Shown: in pieces, positions 44,094 to 52,456 of the stretch
How the letters are laid out: the number at the start of each line of letters is the position of its first letter
How positions within the stretch are numbered: the first letter of the stretch is position 1
NCBI RefSeq assembly: GCF_902459535.1
Contig: NZ_LR699554.1
Location: 2,852,001-2,916,000, forward strand
DNA from: Paraburkholderia dioscoreae
GTDB lineage: Bacteria; Pseudomonadota; Gammaproteobacteria; Burkholderiales; Burkholderiaceae
Reading direction: 5' to 3'
DNA length: 64,000 nucleotides
The notes under the pieces: model-generated
Database searches by the model: none
Seen by the model: only the letters and a program-made list of their open reading frames with translations
What the model was told of the DNA's origin: nothing
Program-made: the position numbers and the translations under genes

Positions 44094-44891
44094 ATGAATC
44101 GAAGGGCCGACCTCAACGGCATTCAGACCCACTACCGGTTGACCGGCAAGGCCGGCGCGCCGACGGTCATCCTCAGCCACGGGCTCGCCGCCGATCTGTC
44201 GATGTGGGCGCCACAGCTCGATATGCTGTCGCGCTCTTTCTCCGTGCTCTGCTATGACATCCGCGGCCACGGCGGCACCAGCGCCACGCCCGGCGATTAC
44301 TCGCTCGCGCTGCTGGCAGACGACGTCATCGCGCTCATGGACAGCCTCGGCATTGCCAGGGCGCATTACGTCGGCCTGTCTCTGGGCGGCATGATCGGGC
44401 AGCAGCTCGGCGCCTGGCACGGCGAGCGGCTTGCGAGCCTCACGCTATGCGCGACCACCAGCAATGCGCCGAAAGCGTCGTGGGACGCCCGCGTACACGA
44501 AGCCCGCGCGCACGGCATCGCGCCGCTCGTCGAAGCGACGGTCGACCGCTGGGTCACGCCCGCGTTCAAGCGCGAGCAGCCGGAACTGATGGAGCAGATG
44601 CGCCGCATGGTGCTCGGCACGTCGCTCGACGGCTACGCGGGCAGCGCCGCCGCGATCCGCGACATGGAACTTGCGCCGGTGCTCGGCCGCATCAAAGTCC
44701 CCACGCTGGTCATCGCGGGCGAGGCCGATACCTCGACGCCGCTTCCCATCCTCGAACACATCGCCGATTCGATCCCTGGCGCCACGCTGCTGACGGTGCC
44801 CGAAGCGGCGCACATGCCCACTATGGAGCGGCCGGAACTGTGCAATCCGGCGCTCGAACGCTTTCTGCTCGCGCACTCTAGCGACCAGTAA
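44094..44891 (+). CDS. Alpha/beta hydrolase, 3-oxoadipate enol-lactonase-like
   Basis: A 265-residue enzyme resembling PcaD: LSHGLAADLSMWAPQLDMLS, RGHGGTSATPGDYSLALLAD, nucleophile elbow VGLSLGGMIGQQLG, acid AGEADTSTPL and histidine EAAHMPTMERP. It likely opens an enol-lactone or sugar lactone. It is the first plus-strand gene of the sugar/lactone island, divergent from the GntR gene, and the SDR gene follows 22 bases later. No other beta-ketoadipate genes are visible, so the true substrate is probably not the classical one. Confidence 0.85.
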   Translation: MNRRADLNGIQTHYRLTGKAGAPTVILSHGLAADLSMWAPQLDMLSRSFSVLCYDIRGHGGTSATPGDYSLALLADDVIALMDSLGIARAHYVGLSLGGMIGQQLGAWHGERLASLTLCATTSNAPKASWDARVHEARAHGIAPLVEATVDRWVTPAFKREQPELMEQMRRMVLGTSLDGYAGSAAAIRDMELAPVLGRIKVPTLVIAGEADTSTPLPILEHIADSIPGATLLTVPEAAHMPTMERPELCNPALERFLLAHSSDQ

Positions 44892-44913
44892 CCTCTTTCT
44901 TCAGGAGTTCCTC

Positions 44914-45672
44914 ATGGCAGGTCGTCTCTCCGGAAAACGCATCATCATCACGGGCGCAATCGGCAACATCGGCAAGGAAGCGGCGCGCGGCTTCATCGCG
45001 GAAGGCGCGCGGGTGGTCATCGGCGACATTGCCGAAGAGGCCGGCCGCGCCGTTGCCTCGGAACTCGGCGAGGCCGCCCACTTCGTCCAGGTCGACGTGA
45101 CCAGCGAGGCTAGCGTCGCCAATCTGATCGCGCGCGGCGTCGAATGGCTCGGCGGCCTCGACGCGCTGGCACAGAACGCCGGTCTGCAGCGCTCGGGCGC
45201 GATCGACGGATTCGAACAGGCCAACTGGGATGCGCTCTTCGCGGTCAACGCGCGCGCCCATTTCTTCGGCGCCAAGCACGCCATCCCGCATCTGCAGCGC
45301 TCGGGCAAGGGCTCGATCATCAACATGTCGTCGCTGGCCGGCAAGCGCGGCGGGCCGGGTCTGGTCGCTTACTCGGCGTCGAAAGGCGCGGTGATCGCGT
45401 TCACCACCGCGCTCGCGCTCGAACTCGCGCCCGACAACATCCGCGTGAACGCGATCTGCCCAGGCTGGGTCGATACCGCGTTCAACCAGCCGGCAATCGA
45501 CTTCATGGGCGGCGCCGACGCCCAGCAAAAGAAGATCGCGTCGCTCGTGCCGCTGGGCCGGCAGGCGAGCGCCACGGAAATCGCGCCGCTCTTCGTCTAC
45601 CTCGCATCCGACGAATCGGCGTACGTGACGGCGCAGTCGTTCGGCATCGACGGCGGTGTCTACAATGGCTGA
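44914..45672 (+). CDS. SDR family oxidoreductase
   Basis: A 252-residue NAD(P)-dependent dehydrogenase with a slightly unusual nucleotide motif TGAIGNIG, NAG in AQNAGLQRSG, catalytic serine INMSSLAG and YSASK. The C-terminus SFGIDGGVYNG is typical of sugar or polyol dehydrogenases of the classical SDR group. CAGGAG lies nine bases upstream of the ATG. Its end overlaps the ABC ATPase gene by eight bases, so it is co-translated with the sugar importer and probably oxidises the imported sugar. Confidence 0.9.
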   Translation: MAGRLSGKRIIITGAIGNIGKEAARGFIAEGARVVIGDIAEEAGRAVASELGEAAHFVQVDVTSEASVANLIARGVEWLGGLDALAQNAGLQRSGAIDGFEQANWDALFAVNARAHFFGAKHAIPHLQRSGKGSIINMSSLAGKRGGPGLVAYSASKGAVIAFTTALALELAPDNIRVNAICPGWVDTAFNQPAIDFMGGADAQQKKIASLVPLGRQASATEIAPLFVYLASDESAYVTAQSFGIDGGVYNG

Positions 45673-47209
45673 CGCACTCGCCACGTCTACGGCGGCGTCG
45701 GGTGCGGGCGCACCGAAGATTCTCGACATCCAGGGCATCGCCAAGTCATATGGCGCAACGGTCGCGGTGCGCCGTGTCTCGTTCGACATCGAGCCCGGAG
45801 AAATTCACGCACTGCTCGGCGAGAACGGCGCCGGCAAATCGACCATCGTCAAGGTGCTCTCCGGCATCGTCATACCGGACACCGGCACGCTCACGCTGGA
45901 TGGCCGCGACTATGCGCCGGCCGACCCGATGGCCGCGCGCGCCGCCGGCGTCTCGACCGCGTTCCAGGAACTGAGCCTGCTGCCCAATCTGAGCGTCGCG
46001 GAAAACCTGATGCTGCCGCGCCAGGCAAAGGGCAAGGCCGGTCTCGTATCGGTCGCGCAGAGTGAGGCACGCGCCGCCAGCATGCTGTCGGAGTACGGCC
46101 TCGGCCACATTCATCCGGGCGTCTATGTACGCTCGCTGTCCCTCGCCGAAAAGCAGCGCATCGAAATCATGCGCGCCGTCGCCCGGCAGCCGCGCCTGCT
46201 CGTACTCGACGAACCGACCGCGGCGCTGTCCGACCCGACCTGGCTGTTCGACATACTCGAGCGCATCACGGCAGCAGGTACTGGCGTGCTGTATATCTCG
46301 CACCGCCTTTCCGAAGTGCGCCGGCTATGCCGCCGCGGCACGGTGCTGCGCAACGGCGAAAGCATCGAGACGGTGTCGCTCGCCGGCATCGCGGATGCGG
46401 GCATCTTCAAGATGATGGTCGGCTCCGCCGCACGCGACACCCAGGCAACCCGCAGTACAGCGAAACAAACGCGCCCGGAAGCGTTCGGCGTGACCAACCT
46501 GTCCGGCGGCACGGTGGCCGATATCACGCTTAGTGTCGGCAAGGGTGAGATCGTCGGGGTTGCGGGTCTCGAAGGTCAGGGGCAGCGGGATCTGTTCCGT
46601 ATGCTCGCGGGCCTCACACCCGTTCGCGGCGGGCAGATCCGCATCGACGGCAAGACCGTGAATCTATCGAGTCCGGCCGAAGCGGCGCGAGCCGGCATCG
46701 GCTTCGTCCCCGAGGAGCGCAAGACCGAAGGCGTGTTCCTCGGCCTGCGCACCGACAGCAACATGACGCTGCCGATACTCGGCCGGCTCGGCCGCTTCGG
46801 TGTCGTCAACGGAGCGCGCGAGAAAGCCGCTGTCGACCAGCAGGCCGGGCGTGTCGACCTCGCCAGCCGCTACCTGAAGCTGAAGATCGGCGCGCTCTCC
46901 GGCGGCAACCAGCAAAAGGCGCTGATTGGCCGCGTGCTGATGTCGGGCGCACGCCACCTCGTGCTATTCGATCCCACGCGCGGCGTCGACGTCGGCACCA
47001 AGGCCGTGATCTACGACGTGATCCGCGACTTCGTCGCGCAGGGCGGCTCGGCCCTGGTGTATTCCACCGAACTCGCCGAACTGATCCACCTGGTGGACCG
47101 ATGCGTGGTCATCTACCACGGAACCGTCGCAGGCGAGGCATCCGGCCCGGACCTCTCCGAACCGCGCCTCGTCGCCCTCGCGGCAGGACATGGAGTCTCA
47201 GATTCATGA
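45665..47209 (+). CDS. Sugar ABC transporter ATPase, RbsA type (double cassette)
   Basis: A 514-residue protein with two ATPase domains. The first has GENGAGKST, SLSLAEKQRIEIMRAV and LLVLDEPTAALSD; the second begins near residue 270, has the degenerate Walker A GLEGQGQRD and the signature LSGGNQQKALIGRVL, and in place of the usual Walker-B DEPT has LVLFDPTRGVD. This is normal for RbsA/MglA-type sugar importers. It pairs with the two permeases that follow by overlapping ATGA starts. The start overlaps the SDR stop. Confidence 0.93.
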   Translation: MADALATSTAASGAGAPKILDIQGIAKSYGATVAVRRVSFDIEPGEIHALLGENGAGKSTIVKVLSGIVIPDTGTLTLDGRDYAPADPMAARAAGVSTAFQELSLLPNLSVAENLMLPRQAKGKAGLVSVAQSEARAASMLSEYGLGHIHPGVYVRSLSLAEKQRIEIMRAVARQPRLLVLDEPTAALSDPTWLFDILERITAAGTGVLYISHRLSEVRRLCRRGTVLRNGESIETVSLAGIADAGIFKMMVGSAARDTQATRSTAKQTRPEAFGVTNLSGGTVADITLSVGKGEIVGVAGLEGQGQRDLFRMLAGLTPVRGGQIRIDGKTVNLSSPAEAARAGIGFVPEERKTEGVFLGLRTDSNMTLPILGRLGRFGVVNGAREKAAVDQQAGRVDLASRYLKLKIGALSGGNQQKALIGRVLMSGARHLVLFDPTRGVDVGTKAVIYDVIRDFVAQGGSALVYSTELAELIHLVDRCVVIYHGTVAGEASGPDLSEPRLVALAAGHGVSDS

Positions 47210-48216
47210 ACACTTTCGCTTCAGCTTCCAACTCGAACGCTCCGTTGCGGCCCGACGCGTGGTATCGGCGCGTGCTCGGCGACGGCACCACGATCATCGT
47301 CGCCATTCTCGCGGTGCTCACGGTGATCTTCGCCGCGACGCAATCCGATGCACTGAGCGCGAGCGTTCTCACCGACATTCTCAACAACAGCCTGCCGCTC
47401 GCGCTTGCGGCGGCCGGCGGCACGCTCGTCGTGCTGACGCGCGGCTTCGACCTCTCGGTTGCCGGCGTGGTGTCGCTGACCAACGTGCTGGTCGCAGTGC
47501 ACGGTGGCGACGGTCCGCTGGGCGCCCTGGAGGGCGCGGCGATCGCCGTCGCTGCCGGGGCGCTGGTCGGCGCCATCAACGGCTATCTGGTTGCGTACTG
47601 GAACCTGCAGTCGATCGCACTCACGCTCGCGACGATGATCGTCTGCTCGGGCGTCACGCTGCTCATTCTCGACGCGCCCGGCGGCAACGTCTCCGACTTC
47701 ATGACCTACACGATGACCGATCGCCTCGGCAAGATCGTTCCAGTCGCGCTCGTGGTCGCCGTCTGCGTCTACCTGCTCTGGCGTGCATTGAGGCGCACGG
47801 ACTGGGGCGTCGGCCTCTATGCGACCGGCGCCGATGAAACCGCCGCCGTACTCGCCGGCGTGCCCGTCAAGCGCGTCAAGCTGATCGCCTATATCCTGGC
47901 GGGCGTTTGCTACGGCCTTGCCGGCTTCATGCTGACCGCGCTGACCTCGACCGGCACGCCGAACGCGGGCGAACCGTATCTGTTGCTGGTGTTTGCGGCG
48001 ATCGCGCTCGGCGGCACCTCGTTCGCGGGCGGCCGTGGCGGCGTCGCAGGATCGATGCTCGGCGCGCTGACGCTCACGCTGTTGCAGAAGGTGCTGTTTT
48101 CGACCGGCGTGTCGTCGTTCTACACCGGGATTTTCCAGGGCGTCGTGATGATCGCGGCGGTTGTCGTCGCGGTGTTCTTCGCTCGCGTCAGCACTCGTGG
48201 GGAGGTCCACGCATGA
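47206..48216 (+). CDS. Sugar ABC transporter permease, RbsC type (1)
   Basis: A 336-residue inner-membrane permease of the BPD_transp_2 family, about eight to ten membrane segments, with GGTLVVLTRGFDLSVAGVVS, LYATGADETAAVLAGVPVKR and IALGGTSFAGGRGGVAGSML, the usual conserved blocks. It forms the transport channel with the second permease. Start and stop overlap its neighbours by four bases each. Confidence 0.92.
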   Translation: MNTFASASNSNAPLRPDAWYRRVLGDGTTIIVAILAVLTVIFAATQSDALSASVLTDILNNSLPLALAAAGGTLVVLTRGFDLSVAGVVSLTNVLVAVHGGDGPLGALEGAAIAVAAGALVGAINGYLVAYWNLQSIALTLATMIVCSGVTLLILDAPGGNVSDFMTYTMTDRLGKIVPVALVVAVCVYLLWRALRRTDWGVGLYATGADETAAVLAGVPVKRVKLIAYILAGVCYGLAGFMLTALTSTGTPNAGEPYLLLVFAAIALGGTSFAGGRGGVAGSMLGALTLTLLQKVLFSTGVSSFYTGIFQGVVMIAAVVVAVFFARVSTRGEVHA

Positions 48217-49256
48217 CCCAAGCTCCCTTGACCGGCGGCCGCCCCGCCGATACGCGCAGCGGCGACACCGCATCGGGCCTGTTTGCCCGGCTCGACCGCG
48301 ACGTACGCACCGCAATCGCGCTGTTCGCCATTTCAGTCGCGCTGATCGCCGCCTCACGCGTACTCGGCCCCAACTTCGGCAGCCTCGCGCAGATGAAGGC
48401 GATCCTCGTGATCTCCAGCTTCCTGATGGTGGTCGCATTCGGCCAGCAGATGGTAATTCTGCTCGGCGGCCTCGACCTGAGCGTCGCCTCGATGATGACG
48501 CTCGGCGGTGTACTCGCGTTCAAGTGGATCGGCGGCCCCGATTCGAACGTCGTGTGGGGTGTGCCGGCGATCCTCGCGATCACCGCCGCGCTTGGCGCGT
48601 GCAGCGGCATCGGCGTGAGCCTCGTGAAAATTCCGCCGTTCATCATGACGCTGGCAATGGGCGTGATCCTGTACGGCGTCACGCTCGGCTTCACCCAGGG
48701 TACACCGACCGGCCAGCCTTCCGCCGCGCTGTCCGCGCTATTCGGGAGCACCGCGGCCGGCGTGCCGGTCCTGTATCTGATGGTGGCCGCGATCGCAGCC
48801 GGCTGCTTCCTGCAGATGCGCACGAGTTTCGGCCGCAAGCTCTACGCGCTCGGCACCAATCCGACCGCCGCCTATGTCGCCGGCCTGCCGGTGCATCGGC
48901 TCACCATCGCGACCTACGCGATCAGCGGCGCGAGCGCGGGGCTCGCCGGCATCCTGATGCTCGGCTATGTGCGCGGCGTCACGCTCACGCTCGGCCAAAG
49001 CTATCTATTGCCTTCGGTGGCGGCGGTCGTGATCGGCGGCACCTCGATTGTCGGCGGTCGCGGTATCTATCTCGGCGCCGCGGCCGGCGCGATTCTACTG
49101 ACCACGCTGTCGACCATCGTGTCTTCGCTCGGCATCGCGGAAGGCTGGCGCACGATCATCTATGGCGCCGTGATTTTTGTGGCTCTGGTGCTGTTGCGCG
49201 ACGACCTCGCGCTGCTCATCAGACGCAGTCGTTCCAGCAGCAGAAAACAACCTTAG
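48213..49256 (+). CDS. Sugar ABC transporter permease, RbsC type (2)
   Basis: A 347-residue paralogue of the preceding permease: GQQMVILLGGLDLSVASMMT, LYALGTNPTAAYVAGLPVHR, VVIGGTSIVGGRGIYLGAAA. Two different permease genes indicate a heterodimeric channel, as in some autoinducer-2-, erythritol- or rhamnose-type importers. The GGGGAGGTCCACGC ribosome-binding site overlaps the end of the previous gene. Confidence 0.92.
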   Translation: MTQAPLTGGRPADTRSGDTASGLFARLDRDVRTAIALFAISVALIAASRVLGPNFGSLAQMKAILVISSFLMVVAFGQQMVILLGGLDLSVASMMTLGGVLAFKWIGGPDSNVVWGVPAILAITAALGACSGIGVSLVKIPPFIMTLAMGVILYGVTLGFTQGTPTGQPSAALSALFGSTAAGVPVLYLMVAAIAAGCFLQMRTSFGRKLYALGTNPTAAYVAGLPVHRLTIATYAISGASAGLAGILMLGYVRGVTLTLGQSYLLPSVAAVVIGGTSIVGGRGIYLGAAAGAILLTTLSTIVSSLGIAEGWRTIIYGAVIFVALVLLRDDLALLIRRSRSSSRKQP

Positions 49257-49290
49257 AGACCGGACCACCCGGACGACATACGGAGGAAAC

Positions 49291-50520
49291 ATGAAGTTCC
49301 GAACATCCCTCAAGACCTGCGCGTTTGCACTCGCCACCGTTGCCATGCTGGCCGGCTCCGCGGTTCAAAGCCAGGCCCAGACGCCGCCCAAGAAGTACAA
49401 GATCTATCTGAGCATGAGTTACAGCGGCAACGGCTATCAAACCGAAACGTCGAACCTGATCAAGGCGCTCGCGGCAACGCCACCGTACGACAAGCTCGTC
49501 GATCTGAAGACTGTCATTTCCGGCACCGACGTGCAGGCGCAGGCCGCCGCGTATCAGAGCATGGTGTCGGCGGGCGCGGATGCCATCATCACGTTTCCGA
49601 TCTCGTCGACCGGCCTGAACCGCGCTATCCACGAAGCCTGCGAAAAGCATGTGCTGGTCTACACGTATAGCGCGACGGTAACCGAGCCGTGTGCGCGCAC
49701 GGTCAGCTACATCACGGCGGGCTTCGCGCCGAACACCGCGCAATGGCTCGTGAACAAGCTGAACGGCAAAGGCAATGTGTTCATCGATCGCGGCGTGGCA
49801 GGCAATTCCGTCGACAAGATGAACTACGACGGCGCGATGAGCGTGTTCAGAAAGTACCCGGCGATCAAGATCGTCGCCGAATACTACGGCATGTGGAACA
49901 GCCAGACCACGCAGCAGGAGACGGCCAAGGCGCTCGCCGCGCACCCTGACGTCGACGCGATTTTCGGCGAGAACGGCGAAGACGGTATCGTCGCCGCGAT
50001 GCTCGCGAGCGGTCAGAAGAAACTCGTTCCGGTAACCGGCGAAAATACCAACGGATTTCGCCTCGCGCTCGCCAATGCCGATCTGAGAAAACGCGGTCTC
50101 GACGGCATTTCGTCGGGCGATCCGATCAACGTGTCGGGCTACGCGTTCAAGCTGATGATGGAAGAGCTGACCGGCAAGCGCAAAGTGGCGGTGCATAACA
50201 TCGAATACCCGTTGCCGTGGGTGCCGGCCGACAAGGTCAAGGTGTGCACCGGCGACACGTTCGTCAACGGCTGCAACGCGTTCCCGTCGACGAAGGTGCC
50301 CGACTCGTTCAATACCGAAGTGTTCGATCCCGTGCTGACGCCGGAGCTTTCGCTGAATTCCGCGCTGCACGGCACTCCGACGCCGGGCGCAACGATCCAG
50401 CCGCTGCCCGCGAACGTCGTCAAGGCGGCACCGGATGTGCCGGGTGTGAACTGTCAGCATTGCCAGGCTCCGGCCGACCTGTTCAAACTGACGAAGGTCT
50501 CCGCGACGGTCCATCCGTAA
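49291..50520 (+). CDS. Sugar ABC transporter substrate-binding protein
   Basis: A 409-residue periplasmic protein: signal peptide MKFRTSLKTCAFALATVAML ending near SQAQ, then KYKIYLSMSYSGNGYQTETS, AGADAIITFPISSTGLNRAI, KGNVFIDRGVAGNS and VDAIFGENGEDGIVAAML, the Peripla_BP_4 pattern. It is longer than RbsB (about 290) because of a C-terminal extension of about 90 residues with a CQHC motif (GVNCQHCQAP) that might bind metal or form a disulfide. CGGAGGAAAC precedes the ATG. A terminator follows. Confidence 0.9.
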   Translation: MKFRTSLKTCAFALATVAMLAGSAVQSQAQTPPKKYKIYLSMSYSGNGYQTETSNLIKALAATPPYDKLVDLKTVISGTDVQAQAAAYQSMVSAGADAIITFPISSTGLNRAIHEACEKHVLVYTYSATVTEPCARTVSYITAGFAPNTAQWLVNKLNGKGNVFIDRGVAGNSVDKMNYDGAMSVFRKYPAIKIVAEYYGMWNSQTTQQETAKALAAHPDVDAIFGENGEDGIVAAMLASGQKKLVPVTGENTNGFRLALANADLRKRGLDGISSGDPINVSGYAFKLMMEELTGKRKVAVHNIEYPLPWVPADKVKVCTGDTFVNGCNAFPSTKVPDSFNTEVFDPVLTPELSLNSALHGTPTPGATIQPLPANVVKAAPDVPGVNCQHCQAPADLFKLTKVSATVHP

Positions 50521-50607
50521 GTCGCCGGACCTGTCAGGTTCCGTAGGCGCCGCGCAAACGCATCGGCTCTCTGGTTCGGCGCGGCCGAGCCGGAGACCGG
50601 TTGCCGA

Positions 50608-50645
50608 GCCGGCGTCAGGAGGCGCCGGTCGATGCCGGCTTTTTT
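50608..50645 (+). terminator. Intrinsic terminator after sugar transport operon
   Basis: GCCGGCGTC pairs with GATGCCGGC (one wobble) and is followed by TTTTTT. It lies only 26 bases before the amidohydrolase start, so that gene depends on read-through, attenuation or a promoter inside this leader. Confidence 0.65.
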
Positions 50646-50670
50646 ATCCGGCCGAATGGAGGCTTTAATC

Positions 50671-51552
50671 TTGACCATCCCCGTGTGCGCACCGGCACGT
50701 CCCCTCTCGCGCGCGCCGAAGCGCAAGTTGCCGCCCGGCACAGTCGACTGCCATTTTCATGTATTCGGACCGGCCGAAGCATGGCCGTACGCACCAGGCC
50801 GCAGCTACACGCCGCCCGATGCGACGCTGGCTGACTACGAGCGGCTTGCCGAGACATTCGGCATCTGCCGCTCGGTGATCATCCAGCCGAGTCCGTACGG
50901 CATGGATAACCGGCGCAGTCTGCAAGCCATCGCAGACAGCCGGCTGGAGATGCGTGCAGTGGTGGTGGTCGAGCCGACCGTCAGCGACGCCGAACTCGCC
51001 GAGTACCACCGTCTCGGTGCGCGCGGCGTGCGTCTGAATCTGCTGTTCGGCGCCGGGCTCGCCATCGAAACCGCTGACGTGCTCGCGCGGCGCATCCGCG
51101 AGTTGGACTGGCATCTGCAATTTCTCGCGGACGTATCCACGATCGACGATCTGCCCAGACTCGTGCAGCGTCTGCGCGTGCCGGTGGTGTTCGATCATCT
51201 TGGTCACGTGCCGACGCATAAGGGCACAGGCAATGCAGGTTTCCAGAATCTGCTCGCGCTGGTGCGCGAAGGACTCGCGTGGGTCAAGCTGTCCGGGCTC
51301 TATCGCAGCACCGGTTTGACGAACACGCCCTACGACGATACGCGGCCTTTCATCGACGCGTTGATCGACGCGAACCCGAGGCAGCTTTTATGGGGCACGG
51401 ATTGGCCCCATCCGTCGATCGCGGTGCCCATGCCCGACGATACCGACCTCGTCGATCAGTTCGGCGCATGGGTCGAAGACGAGGCACTCCGGCAAGCTAT
51501 CCTGGTCGACAACCCGGAGCGGCTTTACGGATTTGAGCCGTACGTTAGCTAG
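50671..51552 (+). CDS. Amidohydrolase, 2-pyrone-4,6-dicarboxylate lactonase (LigI)-like
   Basis: A 293-residue metal-dependent hydrolase of the amidohydrolase-2 family. The metal motif H-x-H is in TVDCHFHVFGP, with VVFDHLGHVP in the middle and LLWGTDWPHPS carrying the catalytic aspartate. LigI-type enzymes hydrolyse lactones. I prefer the TTG at 50671, which has GGAGG eight bases upstream; an ATG at 50656 would add five residues but lacks a ribosome-binding site. It completes the sugar/lactone island by offering a third lactone-opening enzyme. Confidence 0.85.
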   Translation: MTIPVCAPARPLSRAPKRKLPPGTVDCHFHVFGPAEAWPYAPGRSYTPPDATLADYERLAETFGICRSVIIQPSPYGMDNRRSLQAIADSRLEMRAVVVVEPTVSDAELAEYHRLGARGVRLNLLFGAGLAIETADVLARRIRELDWHLQFLADVSTIDDLPRLVQRLRVPVVFDHLGHVPTHKGTGNAGFQNLLALVREGLAWVKLSGLYRSTGLTNTPYDDTRPFIDALIDANPRQLLWGTDWPHPSIAVPMPDDTDLVDQFGAWVEDEALRQAILVDNPERLYGFEPYVS

Positions 51553-51764
51553 ATATTCCCGCACTGCACACGGCGCGTTCGCCCGCCGTTGACACGGCGG
51601 CGAGGGAGGGGGCGCGTCTCGGGAATAGTGCAGTTCGATCGCCGGCCCCTTATCCCGCAACTGCGCGCCCGATCTTCGTTCGGCATGGTTCGCTACGATC
51701 GCCTGTTCGTATCGCACCGTATCTTCGGTTCACGTTGATACACGCGTACACAGAACCCGTCTTC

Positions 51765-51780
51765 CCCGACCTAGGTCGGG
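51765..51780. repeat. Perfect 16-bp palindrome
   Basis: CCCGACCTAGGTCGGG is fully self-complementary with no spacer, more like a regulator-binding site than a terminator. The nearest downstream gene is the bufferin precursor, 280 bases away. Confidence 0.55.
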
Positions 51781-51853
51781 TATATCCGCGCGCTCGAACA
51801 CGGTCATCGGTTCGCGCCGGGTTACAGCCGCCGCGCCAATGGTGAAGACAGAA

Positions 51854-51939
51854 GCAATCCCATACCAAATGGCACAAGAGCGTGCAATCTTCCGCTGGCA
51901 CCCATTCCGTATGCTGACTGTGCTGCGACTCACCGTCGC
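51854..51939 (+). repeat. Left copy of 86-bp inverted repeat
   Basis: From GCAATCCC to CACCGTCGC this sequence recurs inverted at 58724-58809 with only two substitutions seen by eye. In this orientation one frame reads MAQERAIFRWHPFRMLTVLR, found in both copies. The two copies enclose the bufferin operon, an AraC regulator and a flavoprotein gene. Confidence 0.85.
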
Positions 51940-51964
51940 GAGCTTGCCAGTGCGGGCTGGGCAT

Positions 51965-51985
51965 GAGCGTACGTGCCGTACGCTC
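51965..51985. promoter_or_regulatory. Hairpin/operator candidate upstream of bufA
   Basis: GAGCGTACG and CGTACGCTC form a perfect 9-bp dyad around TGC, 73 bases before the precursor gene, with no T-run. It is a candidate regulator site for the bufferin operon. Confidence 0.45.
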
Positions 51986-52057
51986 CCACACGCACGGGCG
52001 CCAGCCTGATTGCCAGGTCTTCAGAGCATTGCTCTCTCTTAACGTTGGAGAAATCGT

Positions 52058-52390
52058 ATGGCCGACTATAAAACCACCACTTTCGTCGCCGGCGCATTCG
52101 CCGCGGCGCTTGCCGCGATGACGGCCACGCCCGCGAGTGCAGAGGAATTCACCGCGGCACAGAAGAAGATTCAGGCCGAGCATACCGCCCTCGTCAAATC
52201 CGGCAAGGTCGAGCCCTGTTTCGGCACGGCTCTGAAGGGGCAGAACGATTGCTACGCCGGTGCGGGTACGACCTGCGCCGGAACGAGCAGTGCTGACTAT
52301 CAGGGCAACGCATTCAAGCTGGTGCCCAAAGGAACCTGTACCACCATCTCCACGCCGAGCGGACCCGGCAGCCTGTCTCCCAAGGTTTAA
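52058..52390 (+). CDS. bufA: Bufferin-type RiPP precursor (DUF2282)
   Basis: A 110-residue DUF2282 protein. Residues 1-28 form a Sec signal peptide (ending TPASAEE), and the mature part carries four cysteines, C54, C65, C73 and C94, in the family pattern VEPCFGTALKGQNDCYAGAG, TTCAGTSSADYQGN, VPKGTC. Bufferins are exported copper-binding peptides whose core cysteines become thiooxazoles by the action of an MNIO enzyme and its partner, protecting cells from copper. Genes for those enzymes follow directly. TTGGAGAAATCGT gives a good ribosome-binding site. Family call strong; modification inferred. Confidence 0.88.
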   Translation: MADYKTTTFVAGAFAAALAAMTATPASAEEFTAAQKKIQAEHTALVKSGKVEPCFGTALKGQNDCYAGAGTTCAGTSSADYQGNAFKLVPKGTCTTISTPSGPGSLSPKV

Positions 52391-52456
52391 AGATCGCCCA
52401 GCGGCCGGGCGCCGTCACGCCCGGCCCCGCAGTCCAAATCGCAATAACGGTTGGCC

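Larger units (their letters stand above)
51553..52057. other. Intergenic region before bufferin operon
   Basis: About 500 bases without a supportable gene. It holds a perfect 16-bp palindrome (51765-51780), the left copy of an 86-bp inverted repeat (51854-51939) and a 9-bp hairpin (51965-51985) next to the operon. The short frames crossing the repeat occur in both copies, but I do not treat them as genes. Confidence 0.5.

Noticed and set aside
51730..51933. Short frame MSRSTVSIRNGC... also present at 58730
   Set aside because: The shared start is caused by the 86-bp inverted repeat; the two frames diverge at once after it, so they are not genes.
51940..52057. ECF sigma-factor promoter of the Caulobacter bufferin type upstream of bufA
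   Set aside because: No GTAACC-type -35 with a matching -10 was found on the plus strand, and no sigma/anti-sigma pair lies nearby.
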